From positions 5,001 to 69,000 of the forward strand of contig NZ_SOQZ01000003.1 in the NCBI RefSeq assembly GCF_004366715.1: a stretch of 64,000 bases of DNA. Direction: 5' to 3'. Below the pieces are notes generated by a model. It had not been told where the DNA came from. It saw only the letters and a list, made by a program, of their open reading frames with translations, and made no database searches. Positions 52,040 through 62,500 of this stretch are shown piece by piece. The position numbers were made by a program, and so were the translations under genes. How positions within the stretch are numbered: the first letter of the stretch is position 1; each line of letters starts with the position of its first letter. This DNA is from Meridianimaribacter flavus. GTDB taxonomy: Bacteria; Bacteroidota; Bacteroidia; Flavobacteriales; Flavobacteriaceae.

Positions 52040-54076
52040 TTATTTCTCAATTAAACCAGCACGTTTTAGTAGTGCTTCTGGTTGAGGTTCTTTTCCACGG
52101 AAACGTTTGTAAAGCGTCATTGGATCTTCAGTTCCGCCTTGTGAAAGTACATTGTCTTTAAATTTCTGTGCAACATTTTTACTAAAAATGCCTTCTTCTT
52201 TAAAAAACTCAAAAGCATCAGCATCTAATACTTCAGCCCATTTGTAACTGTAATAACCAGATGAATATCCACCTTGGAAAATGTGAGAGAATGAGGTGCT
52301 CATACAATTTTCAGCAACATCAGGATAAAGTTTAGTATTCTCAAATGCTTTTTGTTCGTGTGCTTTTACAGAAGTTATTGTTTCTGGAGCTTCATTAGCA
52401 TGCCAACTCATATCCAGTAACCCAAAACTTAACTGACGTAAAGTTTGCATACCTTCATGAAATGTAGCTGAAGCTTTTATTTTTTCAATTAAATCCATTG
52501 GGATCACTTCTCCAGTTTCATAATGTGTTGCAAACAGCTCTAAAGCTTCTTTCTCGTAACACCAGTTTTCTAATACCTGACTTGGTAATTCTACAAAGTC
52601 CCAAAACACACTTGTGCCAGATATACTTGGGTAGGTAGTGTTGGCTAACATACCATGTAAAGCGTGACCAAACTCGTGAAAAAGTGTGGTGACTTCATTA
52701 AAGGTTAGAAGTGAAGGTTTGGTTTTTGTAGGTTTGGTAAAGTTGCAAACTATAGAAATGTGTGGTCTACTATTTTCGCCATTTTTCACATACTGTGGTT
52801 TGTAAACAGTCATCCACGCACCATTACGTTTTCCTGCTCTTGGGAAAAAGTCAGCGTAAAAAATCGAAATGTAATTACCGTCGCTATCAGTTACTTTGTA
52901 AGTAAGCACATCGTCGTGGTATTTATCAATCGTGTTGATTTCTTCAAACTGTAAACCGTATAATTTTTCGGCAATGGTAAACACACCATTAATAACGTTT
53001 TCAAGCTTGAAATATGGTTTTAGCTTTTCGTCATCTAAATCGAATAGCTTTTGTTTTAATTTTTCAGAATAATAACCACCATCCCATTTTTGTAATTGCT
53101 CAATACCATCTAGTTTTTTGGCAAAATCGCTTAATGTTTTAAATTCACGTTCGGCAGCTGGTTTAGCCTTTTCTAATAAATCGTTTAAAAAAGTGTTTAC
53201 AGTTTCAGGATTTTTTGCCATACGCTCTTCTAAAACAAAATGCGCATGCGTTTTGTATCCTAATAAGTTAGCACGTTGATGGCGTAGTTTGGCAATTTTT
53301 AAAACAATGTCTTGATTGTCTAATGCATCATTGTTAAACCCTTTTGCTCCAAAAGCTAAAGCTAGTTTTTTACGCAGCTCACGATTTTTAGCATAGGTCA
53401 TAAACGGTATGTAGCTTGGATACTGTAAGGTAATCATCCAACCGTCTTTACCTTTTTGTTCGGCAGTTTGTTTAGCTTCTTCTTTAGCGCTTTCTGGTAA
53501 ACCGTCTAAATCAGCTTCATTAGTAATATGAAGTTCGTATTTGTTGGTTTCGGCCAATACGTTTTCGCCAAATTTTAGTTTTAGTTTACTTAATTCTTTA
53601 TCAATGTCACGAAGCTGTTGCTTTTTATCTTCAGGTAAATTAGCTCCATTTCTAGAAAACCCTTTATATTTTTTATTAAGAAGTGTTAACTGTTCGGTTG
53701 TTAAATCTAAACTGTCTTTAGCATCGTAAACGGCTTTAACACGTTTAAATAACGTTTCGTTTAAAGTGATATCATTACTGAATTCAGATAATAAAGGTGA
53801 AACTTCTTGAGCAATCTTTTGAATTTCGTCGTTGGTTTCAGCAGAATTTAAATTGAAGAATATACTTGATATTCTATCTAACTGTTCACCTGAAAAATCT
53901 AAAGCTTCAATAGTATTTTGAAATGTTGGTGCTTCCGTATTGTTGGTTATGGCATCAATTTCTGCTTTTGCATCTTCAATGCCTTTTTTAATTGCTGGAA
54001 GAAAATCCTCGTTCTTTATTTTTGAAAACGGAGCAGTATGAAATTGAGTGTCAAAGGGTTTGTTTAAAATATTCAT
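52040..54076 (-). CDS. M3 family oligopeptidase (Dcp/PrlC-like)
   Basis: A 678-residue zinc endopeptidase or dipeptidyl carboxypeptidase, normal in size. The zinc motif TTLFHEFGHALHGMLA (about residues 463-478) with the downstream Glu in FVELPSQVLENWCYE (about 494-508) is complete. No signal peptide, so it is cytoplasmic. It degrades peptides, and substrate length cannot be predicted. Its promoter is not clear in 54077-54181. Confidence 0.94.
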   Translation of the reverse strand: MNILNKPFDTQFHTAPFSKIKNEDFLPAIKKGIEDAKAEIDAITNNTEAPTFQNTIEALDFSGEQLDRISSIFFNLNSAETNDEIQKIAQEVSPLLSEFSNDITLNETLFKRVKAVYDAKDSLDLTTEQLTLLNKKYKGFSRNGANLPEDKKQQLRDIDKELSKLKLKFGENVLAETNKYELHITNEADLDGLPESAKEEAKQTAEQKGKDGWMITLQYPSYIPFMTYAKNRELRKKLALAFGAKGFNNDALDNQDIVLKIAKLRHQRANLLGYKTHAHFVLEERMAKNPETVNTFLNDLLEKAKPAAEREFKTLSDFAKKLDGIEQLQKWDGGYYSEKLKQKLFDLDDEKLKPYFKLENVINGVFTIAEKLYGLQFEEINTIDKYHDDVLTYKVTDSDGNYISIFYADFFPRAGKRNGAWMTVYKPQYVKNGENSRPHISIVCNFTKPTKTKPSLLTFNEVTTLFHEFGHALHGMLANTTYPSISGTSVFWDFVELPSQVLENWCYEKEALELFATHYETGEVIPMDLIEKIKASATFHEGMQTLRQLSFGLLDMSWHANEAPETITSVKAHEQKAFENTKLYPDVAENCMSTSFSHIFQGGYSSGYYSYKWAEVLDADAFEFFKEEGIFSKNVAQKFKDNVLSQGGTEDPMTLYKRFRGKEPQPEALLKRAGLIEK

Positions 54077-54181
54077 TTTAAGTGCTATTAATTGTTAAAG
54101 TCAGTGTGATATTTTTCCTACTAAGAAATTGAAATACTGAATATTAACTTTTTTTTTAGGTTTTTATTTAAAATATAATTT

Positions 54182-54284
54182 TATCTTTGCGGCAGATTTT
54201 TCATAAGAGTTTTAAAGAGAGCTCTTTAAAGAAATAATTGATTAATAGCGTTAAAAACCTCGGCTTTCTGTCGAGGTTTTTTTG
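54182..54284 (+). ncRNA. Candidate small RNA between purE and the M3 peptidase gene
   Basis: On the plus strand TATCTTTG (54182-54189) is a consensus -7 element with no ORF behind it. About 90 bases later a strong terminator ends. A palindrome TTTAAAGAG-AG-CTCTTTAAA lies around 54210-54230, so the transcript would fold into one hairpin plus the terminator hairpin. Both flanking genes are on the other strand, so this would be an independent transcript. The -33 element is weak. Confidence 0.35.
54253..54284. terminator. Bidirectional terminator at the purE 3' end
   Basis: AAAAACCTCG (54253-54262) pairs with CGAGGTTTTT (54272-54281), 9-nt loop, with a run of seven T on the plus strand and five T on the minus strand. 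It ends the purK-purE operon directly after the purE stop, and on the plus strand would end the candidate sRNA. Confidence 0.85.
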
Positions 54285-54764
54285 TTATAAATCTTTAGCA
54301 GATTCTATTACCTTGGCTTTCAGACCTTCTTTGTAAACCATTATTTTATCTAAAACACATTGGTCGGAGCTACCAATAATTTGAGCAGCTAAAATTCCTG
54401 CATTTTTTGCACCATTTAAAGCCACAGTTGCAACAGGAACACCACCAGGCATTTGAAGAATAGATAAAACAGAATCCCAACCATCAATAGAGTTGCTGCT
54501 TTTTACAGGAACACCAATAACAGGTAGTGGAGATAAAGAAGCTACCATACCAGGTAAGTGTGCTGCACCACCAGCTCCAGCAATAATTACTGAGATGCCT
54601 CTTGTATGTGCGTTTTTACCGTAATCGAACAGTTTTTCAGGTGTACGATGAGCCGAAACAATATCAACTTCTATATCTATATCAAATCCTTTTAGTATAT
54701 CAATAGCGTCTTGCATAACAGGCAAATCGCTTTTACTTCCCATAATGATTCCTACTTTGCTCAT
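54285..54764 (-). CDS. purE: N5-carboxyaminoimidazole ribonucleotide mutase
   Basis: Converts N5-CAIR to CAIR in purine synthesis, forming an octamer. It is 159 residues. GIIMGSKSDLPVMQDA (about 5-20), VSAHRTPEKLFDYG (about 38-51) and AGAGGAAHLPGM (about 63-74) are the hallmarks of PurE. Three bases separate it from purK, so the two are made together. Confidence 0.95.
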   Translation of the reverse strand: MSKVGIIMGSKSDLPVMQDAIDILKGFDIDIEVDIVSAHRTPEKLFDYGKNAHTRGISVIIAGAGGAAHLPGMVASLSPLPVIGVPVKSSNSIDGWDSVLSILQMPGGVPVATVALNGAKNAGILAAQIIGSSDQCVLDKIMVYKEGLKAKVIESAKDL

Positions 54765-54767
54765 AGT

Positions 54768-55922
54768 TTATTTGCTTATAACTTTAATGGTTTTCTTTAC
54801 TTGTTCAGCTACACGTCTTGCTTCGTTTATATCTTCATTTACAATGGTTACGTGTCCCATTTTTCTAAACGGACGTGTTTGTTTTTTTCCGTATATATGA
54901 GGTGTAACACCTTCTAGTTTCATTATTTCAGCAATGTTTTCATAAACAACACCTCCTGTATGACCTTCGGCTCCTACCAAATTTACCATAATTCCACCAA
55001 CTTTACTATCTGTTTGTCCTAATGGTAAATTAAGAATAGCACGTAAGTGTTGTTCAAACTGTGAGGTATAACTCGCTTCAATAGTTTGATGCCCCGAATT
55101 GTGAGGTCTTGGTGCTACTTCGTTAACCAAAATCTCGTCGTTTTTAGTCTGAAACATTTCAACCGCTAAAAGCCCAACATGGTTAAATGCTTTTGAAACA
55201 TTTAAAGCCACTTCACGAGCTTTTTGCGCAACAGTGTCATCAATTCGTGCAGGACAAATAACATATTCGACTTGGTTGGCTTCAGGATGAAATTCCATTT
55301 CAACTACTGGATACGTTTTGATATCACCATCAACATTTCTAGCCACAATAACTGCGAGTTCATTTTTAAACGGAATCATGTCTTCTGCAATACACTCAAC
55401 ATTTGGCAAACCTTCTAAATCCTTTATAGTTCTTACAACTTTTACACCATTACCATCATAACCAAACTGTGCGCTTTTCCATACAAAAGGGAGTTGTAAG
55501 CCTCCATTGTGAATAGCTTCTTTAATTTCAGAAGTGTAAGCGAATCGAGTAAAATCGGCTGTAGGGATGTTATGGTCTTTATAAAACAGTTTTTGTGTTG
55601 CTTTATTTTGAATGGTTCTCAAAGTTTTTGAAGAAGGATATACTTTTACGCCTTCTTTTTCTAGAGCTTCAAGTGCATTTGTGTTTACGTTTTCAATCTC
55701 AAAGGTTAAAACGTCAACCTGTTTTCCAAAATTGTAAACCGCATCAAAATCCATTAAATCACCAAGTTGAAACTCGTTGCATGCAATTTTACAAGGTGCT
55801 TCGTTGCTAGCATCCAGTACTTTAGTGTGGATGTCAAATTTTCTGGTATTGTAAAGCATCATTTTACCAAGTTGTCCACCACCAAGAATACCTAGCTTAA
55901 ATTCTGAAGAGAAAAAATTCAT
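54768..55922 (-). CDS. purK: N5-carboxyaminoimidazole ribonucleotide synthase
   Basis: An ATP-grasp enzyme that carboxylates AIR to N5-CAIR. From the ATG at 55922 it is 384 residues, starting MNFFSSEFKLGILGGGQLG. Seen: VLTFEIENVN (about 70-79), PFVWKSAQFGYDGNGVKVV (about 143-161), the ATP-grasp metal site LLAVEMFQTKNDEILVNEVAPRPHNSGH (about 257-284, two stretches) and SQFEQHLRAI. An ATG 18 bases further up would precede the -7 element's likely transcription start. Confidence 0.95.
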   Translation of the reverse strand: MNFFSSEFKLGILGGGQLGKMMLYNTRKFDIHTKVLDASNEAPCKIACNEFQLGDLMDFDAVYNFGKQVDVLTFEIENVNTNALEALEKEGVKVYPSSKTLRTIQNKATQKLFYKDHNIPTADFTRFAYTSEIKEAIHNGGLQLPFVWKSAQFGYDGNGVKVVRTIKDLEGLPNVECIAEDMIPFKNELAVIVARNVDGDIKTYPVVEMEFHPEANQVEYVICPARIDDTVAQKAREVALNVSKAFNHVGLLAVEMFQTKNDEILVNEVAPRPHNSGHQTIEASYTSQFEQHLRAILNLPLGQTDSKVGGIMVNLVGAEGHTGGVVYENIAEIMKLEGVTPHIYGKKQTRPFRKMGHVTIVNEDINEARRVAEQVKKTIKVISK

Positions 55923-55937
55923 TGTGTTGATTTTCCA

Positions 55938-55945
55938 CAAAAGTA
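55938..55945 (-). promoter_or_regulatory. -7 element of purK-purE
   Basis: On the minus strand TACTTTTG (55945-55938) fits TAnnTTTG and lies 15 bases before the purK ATG at 55922. It supports that start. No -33 match is clear. Confidence 0.5.
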
Positions 55946-56019
55946 CAAATCAAAACCCTCTGAAAAAACTAAAATCTTAACAATCTAAACGAGAATTCGC
56001 AAAACGTTAATCAAATGAT

Positions 56020-56027
56020 TATCTTTG
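56020..56027 (+). promoter_or_regulatory. -7 element of the Hpt-Adk gene
   Basis: TATCTTTG fits the -7 consensus, 21 bases before the GTG start at 56049. There is no good TTG at the -33 distance. Confidence 0.55.
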
Positions 56028-56048
56028 CATTTCTAAAATTAAAAACAA

Positions 56049-57158
56049 GTGATAAAGCTTCACGATTTACATTTTAAACCGTTTATTTCTGAAGACGAAA
56101 TTCAAGCGACTGTACAACACATGGTTACTGCCATTGCAGACGATTTGCAAGATGAAGTGCCAGTGTTTGTTGGGATCTTAAATGGGTCGTTTATGTTTGT
56201 AAGCGATTTTGTAAAGAAATACCCAAAACCTTGTGAAGTTACTTTTATAAAACTAGCGTCTTATGAAGGTTTAAAATCTACTGACGATATTCAGCGTCTA
56301 GTAGGTTTAACACAAGATTTAACAGGTAGAACAGTTGTAATTTTAGAAGACATTATCGACTCTGGTAAAACACTGGCTGAAGTTCATAGAATTTTCAAAA
56401 ACGAAAATGTAAAAGAACTTAAAATAGCGACCTTGTTTTATAAACCAGAAGCCTATAAGAAAGATTTTAAACTACATTATGTTGGTATGGAAATTCCTAA
56501 TAAATTCATAGTTGGTTACGGACTTGACTATGATGGATTAGGTAGAGATTTGCCAGCGATATATCAATTAAAAACCACACAACACATGACTAATTTTGTC
56601 CTATTTGGACCTCCAGGAGCAGGAAAAGGCACACAAGCCGAATTTTTAAAAGAAAAATACAGTTTAGTACACATTTCTACAGGTGATGTGTTTAGATTCA
56701 ATATTAAAAATGAAACTGCTCTTGGCATGTTAGCAAAATCATACATGGACAAAGGAGAATTGGTTCCTGACCAAGTAACTATTGATATGCTTAATGCTGA
56801 AGTAGAAAAAAATGCTGATGCTAAAGGGTTTATTTTTGATGGTTTTCCGCGTACCAATGCACAGGCTGAAGCATTAGATAAATTAATGGATCAAAAGGAC
56901 TCTCAAATTAATGCTATGATTGCTCTTGAAGTTGATGATGAAGTTTTAGTACAACGTTTATTAGAGCGTGGTAAAACTAGTGGTAGAGCTGATGATGCTG
57001 ATGAAAACATTATTAGAAACCGAATTAAAGAATACTACAAAAAAACAGCTATACTTAAAGATTACTATTCTGCACAAGACAAATATTATGGTGTAGATGG
57101 TGTTGGTAGTATTGAAGATATTACTGAGCGATTAAGTGCTGTTATAGATTCGTTATAA
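56049..57158 (+). CDS. Fused hypoxanthine phosphoribosyltransferase-adenylate kinase
   Basis: A 369-residue bifunctional purine enzyme. Residues about 1-175 are a Hpt-type phosphoribosyltransferase with the PRPP-binding VVILEDIIDSGKTLAE (about 97-112) and PNKFIVGYGLDYDGLGRDLP (about 150-169). Residues about 180-369 form a full adenylate kinase: P-loop FGPPGAGKGTQAEFL (about 186-200), STGDVFRF, FDGFPRTNAQAEALD (about 262-276) and LLERGKTSGRADDADENI with the short LID. There is no stop or frameshift between them, and both catalytic cores look whole. The start is GTG (M in the product). It would salvage hypoxanthine/guanine and balance AMP/ADP/ATP. Confidence 0.92.
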   Translation: MIKLHDLHFKPFISEDEIQATVQHMVTAIADDLQDEVPVFVGILNGSFMFVSDFVKKYPKPCEVTFIKLASYEGLKSTDDIQRLVGLTQDLTGRTVVILEDIIDSGKTLAEVHRIFKNENVKELKIATLFYKPEAYKKDFKLHYVGMEIPNKFIVGYGLDYDGLGRDLPAIYQLKTTQHMTNFVLFGPPGAGKGTQAEFLKEKYSLVHISTGDVFRFNIKNETALGMLAKSYMDKGELVPDQVTIDMLNAEVEKNADAKGFIFDGFPRTNAQAEALDKLMDQKDSQINAMIALEVDDEVLVQRLLERGKTSGRADDADENIIRNRIKEYYKKTAILKDYYSAQDKYYGVDGVGSIEDITERLSAVIDSL

Positions 57159-57215
57159 TTTTATTTGGGTTTAAAAATTTATAACTTTTAAACTTTCAAC
57201 TTTTAAACTCATACA

Positions 57216-58229
57216 ATGACTGAAGGTAATTTTGTCGATTACGTAAAACTACATGTTGCTTCCGGAAATGGAGGTAAAGGTTCTGCGCATTTACATCGTG
57301 AAAAATATATAGAAAAAGGAGGTCCAGATGGAGGTGATGGTGGACGAGGAGGTCACGTTATTATTCGTGGTAATGCTAACCTATGGACTTTGTATACCTA
57401 TAAATTTAAAAGGCATTTTAGAGCTGAACATGGTGAGCATGGAGGTAAGAGTAGAAGCACAGGAGCCGATGGAGCAGATGTGTACATGGATGTGCCACTA
57501 GGAACTGTAATTAGAGACAAAGAAACTAACGAAATCCTTTTTGAAATTACCGAAAATGGCGAGGAAAAAATCATTGCCAAAGGTGGAATGGGAGGACGTG
57601 GAAACTGGCATTTTAAAAGTTCTACTAATCAAACACCACGATATGCGCAATCTGGAATTCCAGGAGAAGATCGTGACATTATTCTTGAGCTTAAAATTTT
57701 AGCTGATGTTGGTTTAGTGGGTTTCCCTAATGCTGGAAAATCTACACTACTTTCAGTGGTTACAGCTGCTAAACCTAAAATTGCCGATTACGAGTTTACA
57801 ACCTTAAAACCTAACCTAGGTATTGTAGAGTATAGAGATCATCAATCATTTGTAATTGCTGACATTCCTGGAATTATCGAAGGTGCTGCAGAAGGAAAAG
57901 GACTTGGACATTATTTCCTTCGTCATATTGAGCGTAACTCAGTATTGTTGTTTTTAATTCCTGCGGATGCTGATGATATTAAAAAACAGTATGATATTTT
58001 ACTGGATGAATTAAAGCGCTACAATCCTGAAATTTTAGATAAAGAACGTTTTATAGCTATCTCTAAAAGTGATATGCTGGATGACGAGTTAAAAGCAGAG
58101 CTTAAAGAAGAATTAGATAACGAACTCCCAGTAGACTATATGTTTATGTCTTCAGTAGCGCAACAAGGTCTTCAAGAGCTTAAAGATAAACTTTGGCAAA
58201 TGCTTAACGCAAAACCTGCTGATGAGTAA
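57216..58229 (+). CDS. obgE: GTPase Obg
   Basis: A 337-residue ribosome-associated GTPase of large-subunit assembly and growth control. The N-terminal Obg fold is glycine-rich ([19 protein letters not shown], and [14 protein letters not shown], about 11-50). The G domain starts near residue 160 with [14 protein letters not shown] (G1), FTTLKPNLG (G2), [16 protein letters not shown] (G3) and ISKSDM (G4). No C-terminal extension is present. It follows the Hpt-Adk gene by 57 bases. Confidence 0.96.
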   Translation: MTEGNFVDYVKLHVASGNGGKGSAHLHREKYIEKGGPDGGDGGRGGHVIIRGNANLWTLYTYKFKRHFRAEHGEHGGKSRSTGADGADVYMDVPLGTVIRDKETNEILFEITENGEEKIIAKGGMGGRGNWHFKSSTNQTPRYAQSGIPGEDRDIILELKILADVGLVGFPNAGKSTLLSVVTAAKPKIADYEFTTLKPNLGIVEYRDHQSFVIADIPGIIEGAAEGKGLGHYFLRHIERNSVLLFLIPADADDIKKQYDILLDELKRYNPEILDKERFIAISKSDMLDDELKAELKEELDNELPVDYMFMSSVAQQGLQELKDKLWQMLNAKPADE

Positions 58230-58258
58230 TTAATTTCGTAACTTTAAATAAAAAAGTT

Positions 58259-58777
58259 ATGAGATATTTATCATTAATAGTTGTACTGTTTTTGGTGTCT
58301 TGCGCTCCAATTAGAGTGAATTACGACTACGAAACTGCAATCGACTTTACAACTTATAAAACCTATAATTATTACGCAAATATCCAATCAGGGTTAAGCG
58401 AACTGGATACTAACCGTTTAATGAACGCTTTAGACGAAGAGCTTCAAAGCAAAGGACTTACTTTGTCTGAAACACCAGACTTCTTTATAGATATTAAAAG
58501 CGATGAGTTTCAAGAAGCAAACCGAAGTTCGGTTGGTGTTGGTCTAGGTGGAGGAGGACGTAATGTAGGAGGAGGCGTTTCTATTGGAATTCCTGTTGGA
58601 CAATCAAATCTCAATCGTCAAATTATTATCGATTTTGTTGATGAAAACGGTGTTGGTTTGTTTTGGCAAGCTGTAAGTGAAGACAGTTTTAATCCAAATG
58701 CAAAACCAGATAAACGCGAAGCTAAGTTTAAAGCTATTGTGGTAAAGATTTTAGAAAATTATCCACCAAAAAAATAA
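58259..58777 (+). CDS. DUF4136 domain-containing lipoprotein
   Basis: A 172-residue lipoprotein with lipobox FLVSCAP (Cys about residue 15). The DUF4136 pattern is seen: AIDFTTYKTYNYY (about 28-40), LSETPDFFIDIKSDE (about 73-87), a Gly-rich GVGLGGGGRNVGGGVSIGIP (about 94-113) and the C-terminal LFWQAVSEDSF...REAKFKAIVVKILENYPPK. Function unknown. It lies 29 bases after obgE. Confidence 0.9.
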   Translation: MRYLSLIVVLFLVSCAPIRVNYDYETAIDFTTYKTYNYYANIQSGLSELDTNRLMNALDEELQSKGLTLSETPDFFIDIKSDEFQEANRSSVGVGLGGGGRNVGGGVSIGIPVGQSNLNRQIIIDFVDENGVGLFWQAVSEDSFNPNAKPDKREAKFKAIVVKILENYPPKK

Positions 58778-58784
58778 TATATAT

Positions 58785-59504
58785 ATGTTACAAAATAAAG
58801 TTGCACTCATTACAGGAGGCACAAAAGGTATTGGCTATGGCATTGCTAAATGTTTAATGGATCAAGGTGTTCATGTTGCCATAACCAGCAGAAGTAGTGC
58901 AAGGTCACATGAAATTGCAGGTAAATTAAACGCGTCAAGTAAAGCAGGCGCAAAAGCTATTGGACTCAAAGCCGATGTTACTGATTTTAAAAGTCAACAA
59001 GACGCTGTAAAAGATGTGGTCTCTCAGTTTGGACAGTTAGATGTTGTGATTGCTAATGCAGGTGTTGGTCATTTTGCAAGTATTGAAGATATTACGTTAC
59101 AGCAATGGCAAGATACTATTGATACTAACCTTACAGGAGCATTTTATACCATTAAAGCAAGTGTTGATGCTTTAAAAAATAGTCAAGGCTACTATATTTC
59201 TATTTCAAGTCTAGCAGGAACCAATTTCTTTGCTAATGGTTCTGCTTATAATGCCAGTAAATTTGGTGTTACAGGTTTTACACAAGCGGTTATGTTAGAT
59301 TTGCGTAAGTATGGTATTAAAGTAAGTACTATTATGCCAGGATCAGTATCTACACATTTTAATGGTAATGAACCTGATGCTTCTGATGCTTGGAAGATTC
59401 AAAGTGAAGATATTGGAGAATTGGTTGTTGATTTATTAAAAATGAATCCAAGAACCTTACCTAGTAAAATAGAGGTTAGGCCAACAACGCCACCAAGTAA
59501 ATAA
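58785..59504 (+). CDS. SDR family oxidoreductase
   Basis: A 239-residue short-chain dehydrogenase. Cofactor site TGGTKGIGYGIAK (about 10-22), NAGVGHFAS (about 91-99), and SSLAG...YNASKFGV (Tyr about 153, Lys about 157) are visible. Substrate unknown. It starts seven bases after the DUF4136 gene. Confidence 0.9.
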   Translation: MLQNKVALITGGTKGIGYGIAKCLMDQGVHVAITSRSSARSHEIAGKLNASSKAGAKAIGLKADVTDFKSQQDAVKDVVSQFGQLDVVIANAGVGHFASIEDITLQQWQDTIDTNLTGAFYTIKASVDALKNSQGYYISISSLAGTNFFANGSAYNASKFGVTGFTQAVMLDLRKYGIKVSTIMPGSVSTHFNGNEPDASDAWKIQSEDIGELVVDLLKMNPRTLPSKIEVRPTTPPSK

Positions 59505-59505
59505 T

Positions 59506-59537
59506 AAAAAAGGCTTCAAATTTTTGAAGCCTTTTTT
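59506..59537. terminator. Bidirectional terminator between converging genes
   Basis: AAAAAAGGCTTCAAA (59506-59520) pairs with TTTGAAGCCTTTTTT (59523-59537), with A and T runs on both outer sides. It lies between the SDR gene and the leftward alpha-2-macroglobulin gene. Confidence 0.9.
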
Positions 59538-59539
59538 AT

Positions 59540-62500
59540 TTAATTATTAACTGAAATTCTCACGCCTTCACTATGGCTACTAAACTCTGGTGCATACATA
59601 CTTTGAATGGTTGTAATACCATTACTCATATCTCCAGAATTGTTTACACGTAAGTCGTATTCAAACACATAAATTCCTTTTGGCAAGTAATCAAAGAAGA
59701 AATTTGTACTTGCATCTTTGGTTGCTTCATAGTAACCTAATCCATCTTGCCATTTGTATTGCGACATTACATTAACAGGTTCTAATCCTGCTGCTCGCAT
59801 ATCTTTCATGTGAACAAATTCCATAGCGCGATCACTACGTAATTCTATACGTACACGAACCAAATCGCCAACTTCTAAATGAGTTTCAGAAGTAATTTCT
59901 GTAAGCTCTTCACCAGTATCAGTATTGTTCTTTTTAAATAATTTCTTCTGAAGTTTTAAAGGTGTTTCAGCAGAAGTAATCTTATCTAAATCTTCAAAAT
60001 ATTGCCAGTATAAACTTCCCCAAGCAATGCCGTTTCCTTTTTTGGTGAGTTTTACTTCTGCCATTTCAGGTTTAATTTCGGTAGTGTTCCAAGATGTTTT
60101 ATAATAACCAGTTCCTGCTTCAACTTTTACGGTTTCTAATTTTGAAGGCTCAATAGATTTATTACCTAAAACAACATCAACCATTTCGGTAACGCTTAAC
60201 CAATCGCTGCCTTGTAATAGCAATGCGTAAACTGCTTCGGTAGTTGCTTTTGTGGTTTTCCACTGATTGGTTTGCTTGTTTTTAAGTAACCATATTTTTA
60301 GGTTGTCTACAGTTTTGGTGTCATTTTCAATCTCTGAAAACGCTTCAATCAGCAACGCTTGTGTTTCAATAGGAGCTTGATACCAATACCAAGAGCTTGT
60401 GTTTTCTTTCCAGTACATACCTAATTCTTCTGAAGTAATACTGTTTTCTTTCAATGACTTTAAGATTTTAGAAGCTGTTTTATCATCTTCCATTCTATGT
60501 GTAATTAAAGCCATTAATCCTTTAGCATACAACGAACGTGACAACCAATATTTTTGTATTTGTGTGTGGTAATATTTGGTAATGTCATCAACTTCTTTTG
60601 ATGTTTTAATTTCAGGGAAAAAGCTACGCATATACAAATAGTGCAATTGTGTAAAGCTTAAATGGTCTTTACTTAAATCTACTTTGCTGTTGTATTTTTT
60701 AAGGTCTTTATACTCTTTTACAAATTCAGTATCTAGATATTCTATAGCATGTTCTATCATAGATTGCTCTTCAAAACTAGAATTTACATTTAAGTGTTTT
60801 AAATGCCCAAAACCAGTAATAATATGCTGCGTAATGTAACGGTTTTCGCGACCGCCTTTAAACCAAGACCAAGCACCATTGCTCATTTGGTTTTGTTGTA
60901 GTTTACGTAAGGCAGATTGCAATTCGTTGTTCATTTTATTCATGTCAAACAACAAAGCGATACGTTTCTTTTGTTCGGTTTCACTTAGCGCATCACGTAA
61001 CCAAGGCGTTTCTTGAATAAGAATAGATTTTAATTCTTCATTTTTTTCAAGATTGCTGATTAATGCATCTGTGTTTTTCCACTGATTGAAAACCTCTTGT
61101 ATTCTAGGATTGCTGTTTGCAATATGACTTGCCAACGCATTTGCGTAGTAACGACTAAAGGTTTGCTCATTACAATCATACGGATATTCCATAAGGTAAG
61201 GCAATGCTTGAACAGCATACCACGCAGGATTAGAGGTCATCTCTAAAGTAAGCTTATGATGTTTTAAGGATGTAGATGCGTTGTTTTTAAGCTTGTCTAA
61301 AGTAAACGTTCTGGTTTCGTTACTTTTTATCCACATCGGTAATGTTTCGGTGACTAACATTCTGTTGGTTAGCACAGGTAATGCACTTTGTTCACCATCA
61401 CTAAAATCACCAGATTTTGCTATAATTTTATATTGAATAGCACTCACATTATCTGGAATGTTTAGCGTCCATGACACTTGGGTGTTACCTTTTGCATCTA
61501 CTGAAAAGGTCTCGACTGCGCTCGACCTGACAAGTGTTTGTGTGATATCTTTCCCAGAAATAGCATCTGTTAACTCTAATTTAGCTTGTCCTGAAAGCGC
61601 TTGTTCAGTAAGATTAGCAATTTTGGTGCTAATGGTAATAACATCACCTTGACGTAAAAAGCGAGGTGCATTTGGTAACACCATTAACTCTTTTTGAGTT
61701 ACGGTTTCAAAACTACTTACAGCACTATGAAGCGTTTTGGTATGTGCTAAAAGTTGCAATTTCCATTTGGTTAAGGCTTCTGGTGTTGTGAAATTAAAAC
61801 TCACATTTCCGTTTTCGTCAGTTTGTAACTGCGGAAAGAAAAAAGCGGTTTCTTGAAGGTTTTTTCTAATTTGAATATTATCAGTATTAAGGCTTTCTGT
61901 TTTTTCTAAATCACCTGCTTTACCTACTAATACTTGACCTAAAGAATCTGGTGTTTGTTCTATATCTTCAGCTGTAATAGTTTGAATTGAAGATGTTACG
62001 TTTGATTTTTTTTCATAACCATAAGCAATTGTAACAACTTCATCTAATTCCATCTCTTCAGCAGAAAAAGTTCTCATGGATTCTTCTCGTAACTCTAAAC
62101 CAGCAACTCGTCCTCGTAACATGTGATAATTACTTCCAAAAGACAACCCAAACCAATTAAGTTGGTCGTACTGTTGCTGCTCAAAACGTTTATGAATTAG
62201 TGAAGGGTTAAACACTCTAAAACCTTGTGAGCCAAAACTACGAGACGCATTTCGGTTATGGTTGGAGTAATAGATTGGTTGTTGTATTGGGTTAAACGTC
62301 CAGTTGTGAGCTTTAAATTGGTCTAAAGAGGCATCGTACATGCTTGCCAACAACTCAGAACTTACTTTTTCACCTTTAGAACCTTTAATTTTAAAACTCC
62401 AAGTTTCATCAGCTCCAGGTTGTAGCTTATCTCTAAAGGTTAGGGTTTCTATCTCTAAATCGGTTTTAGGATATGGTACAGCAATAGGCAATGTTGAACT

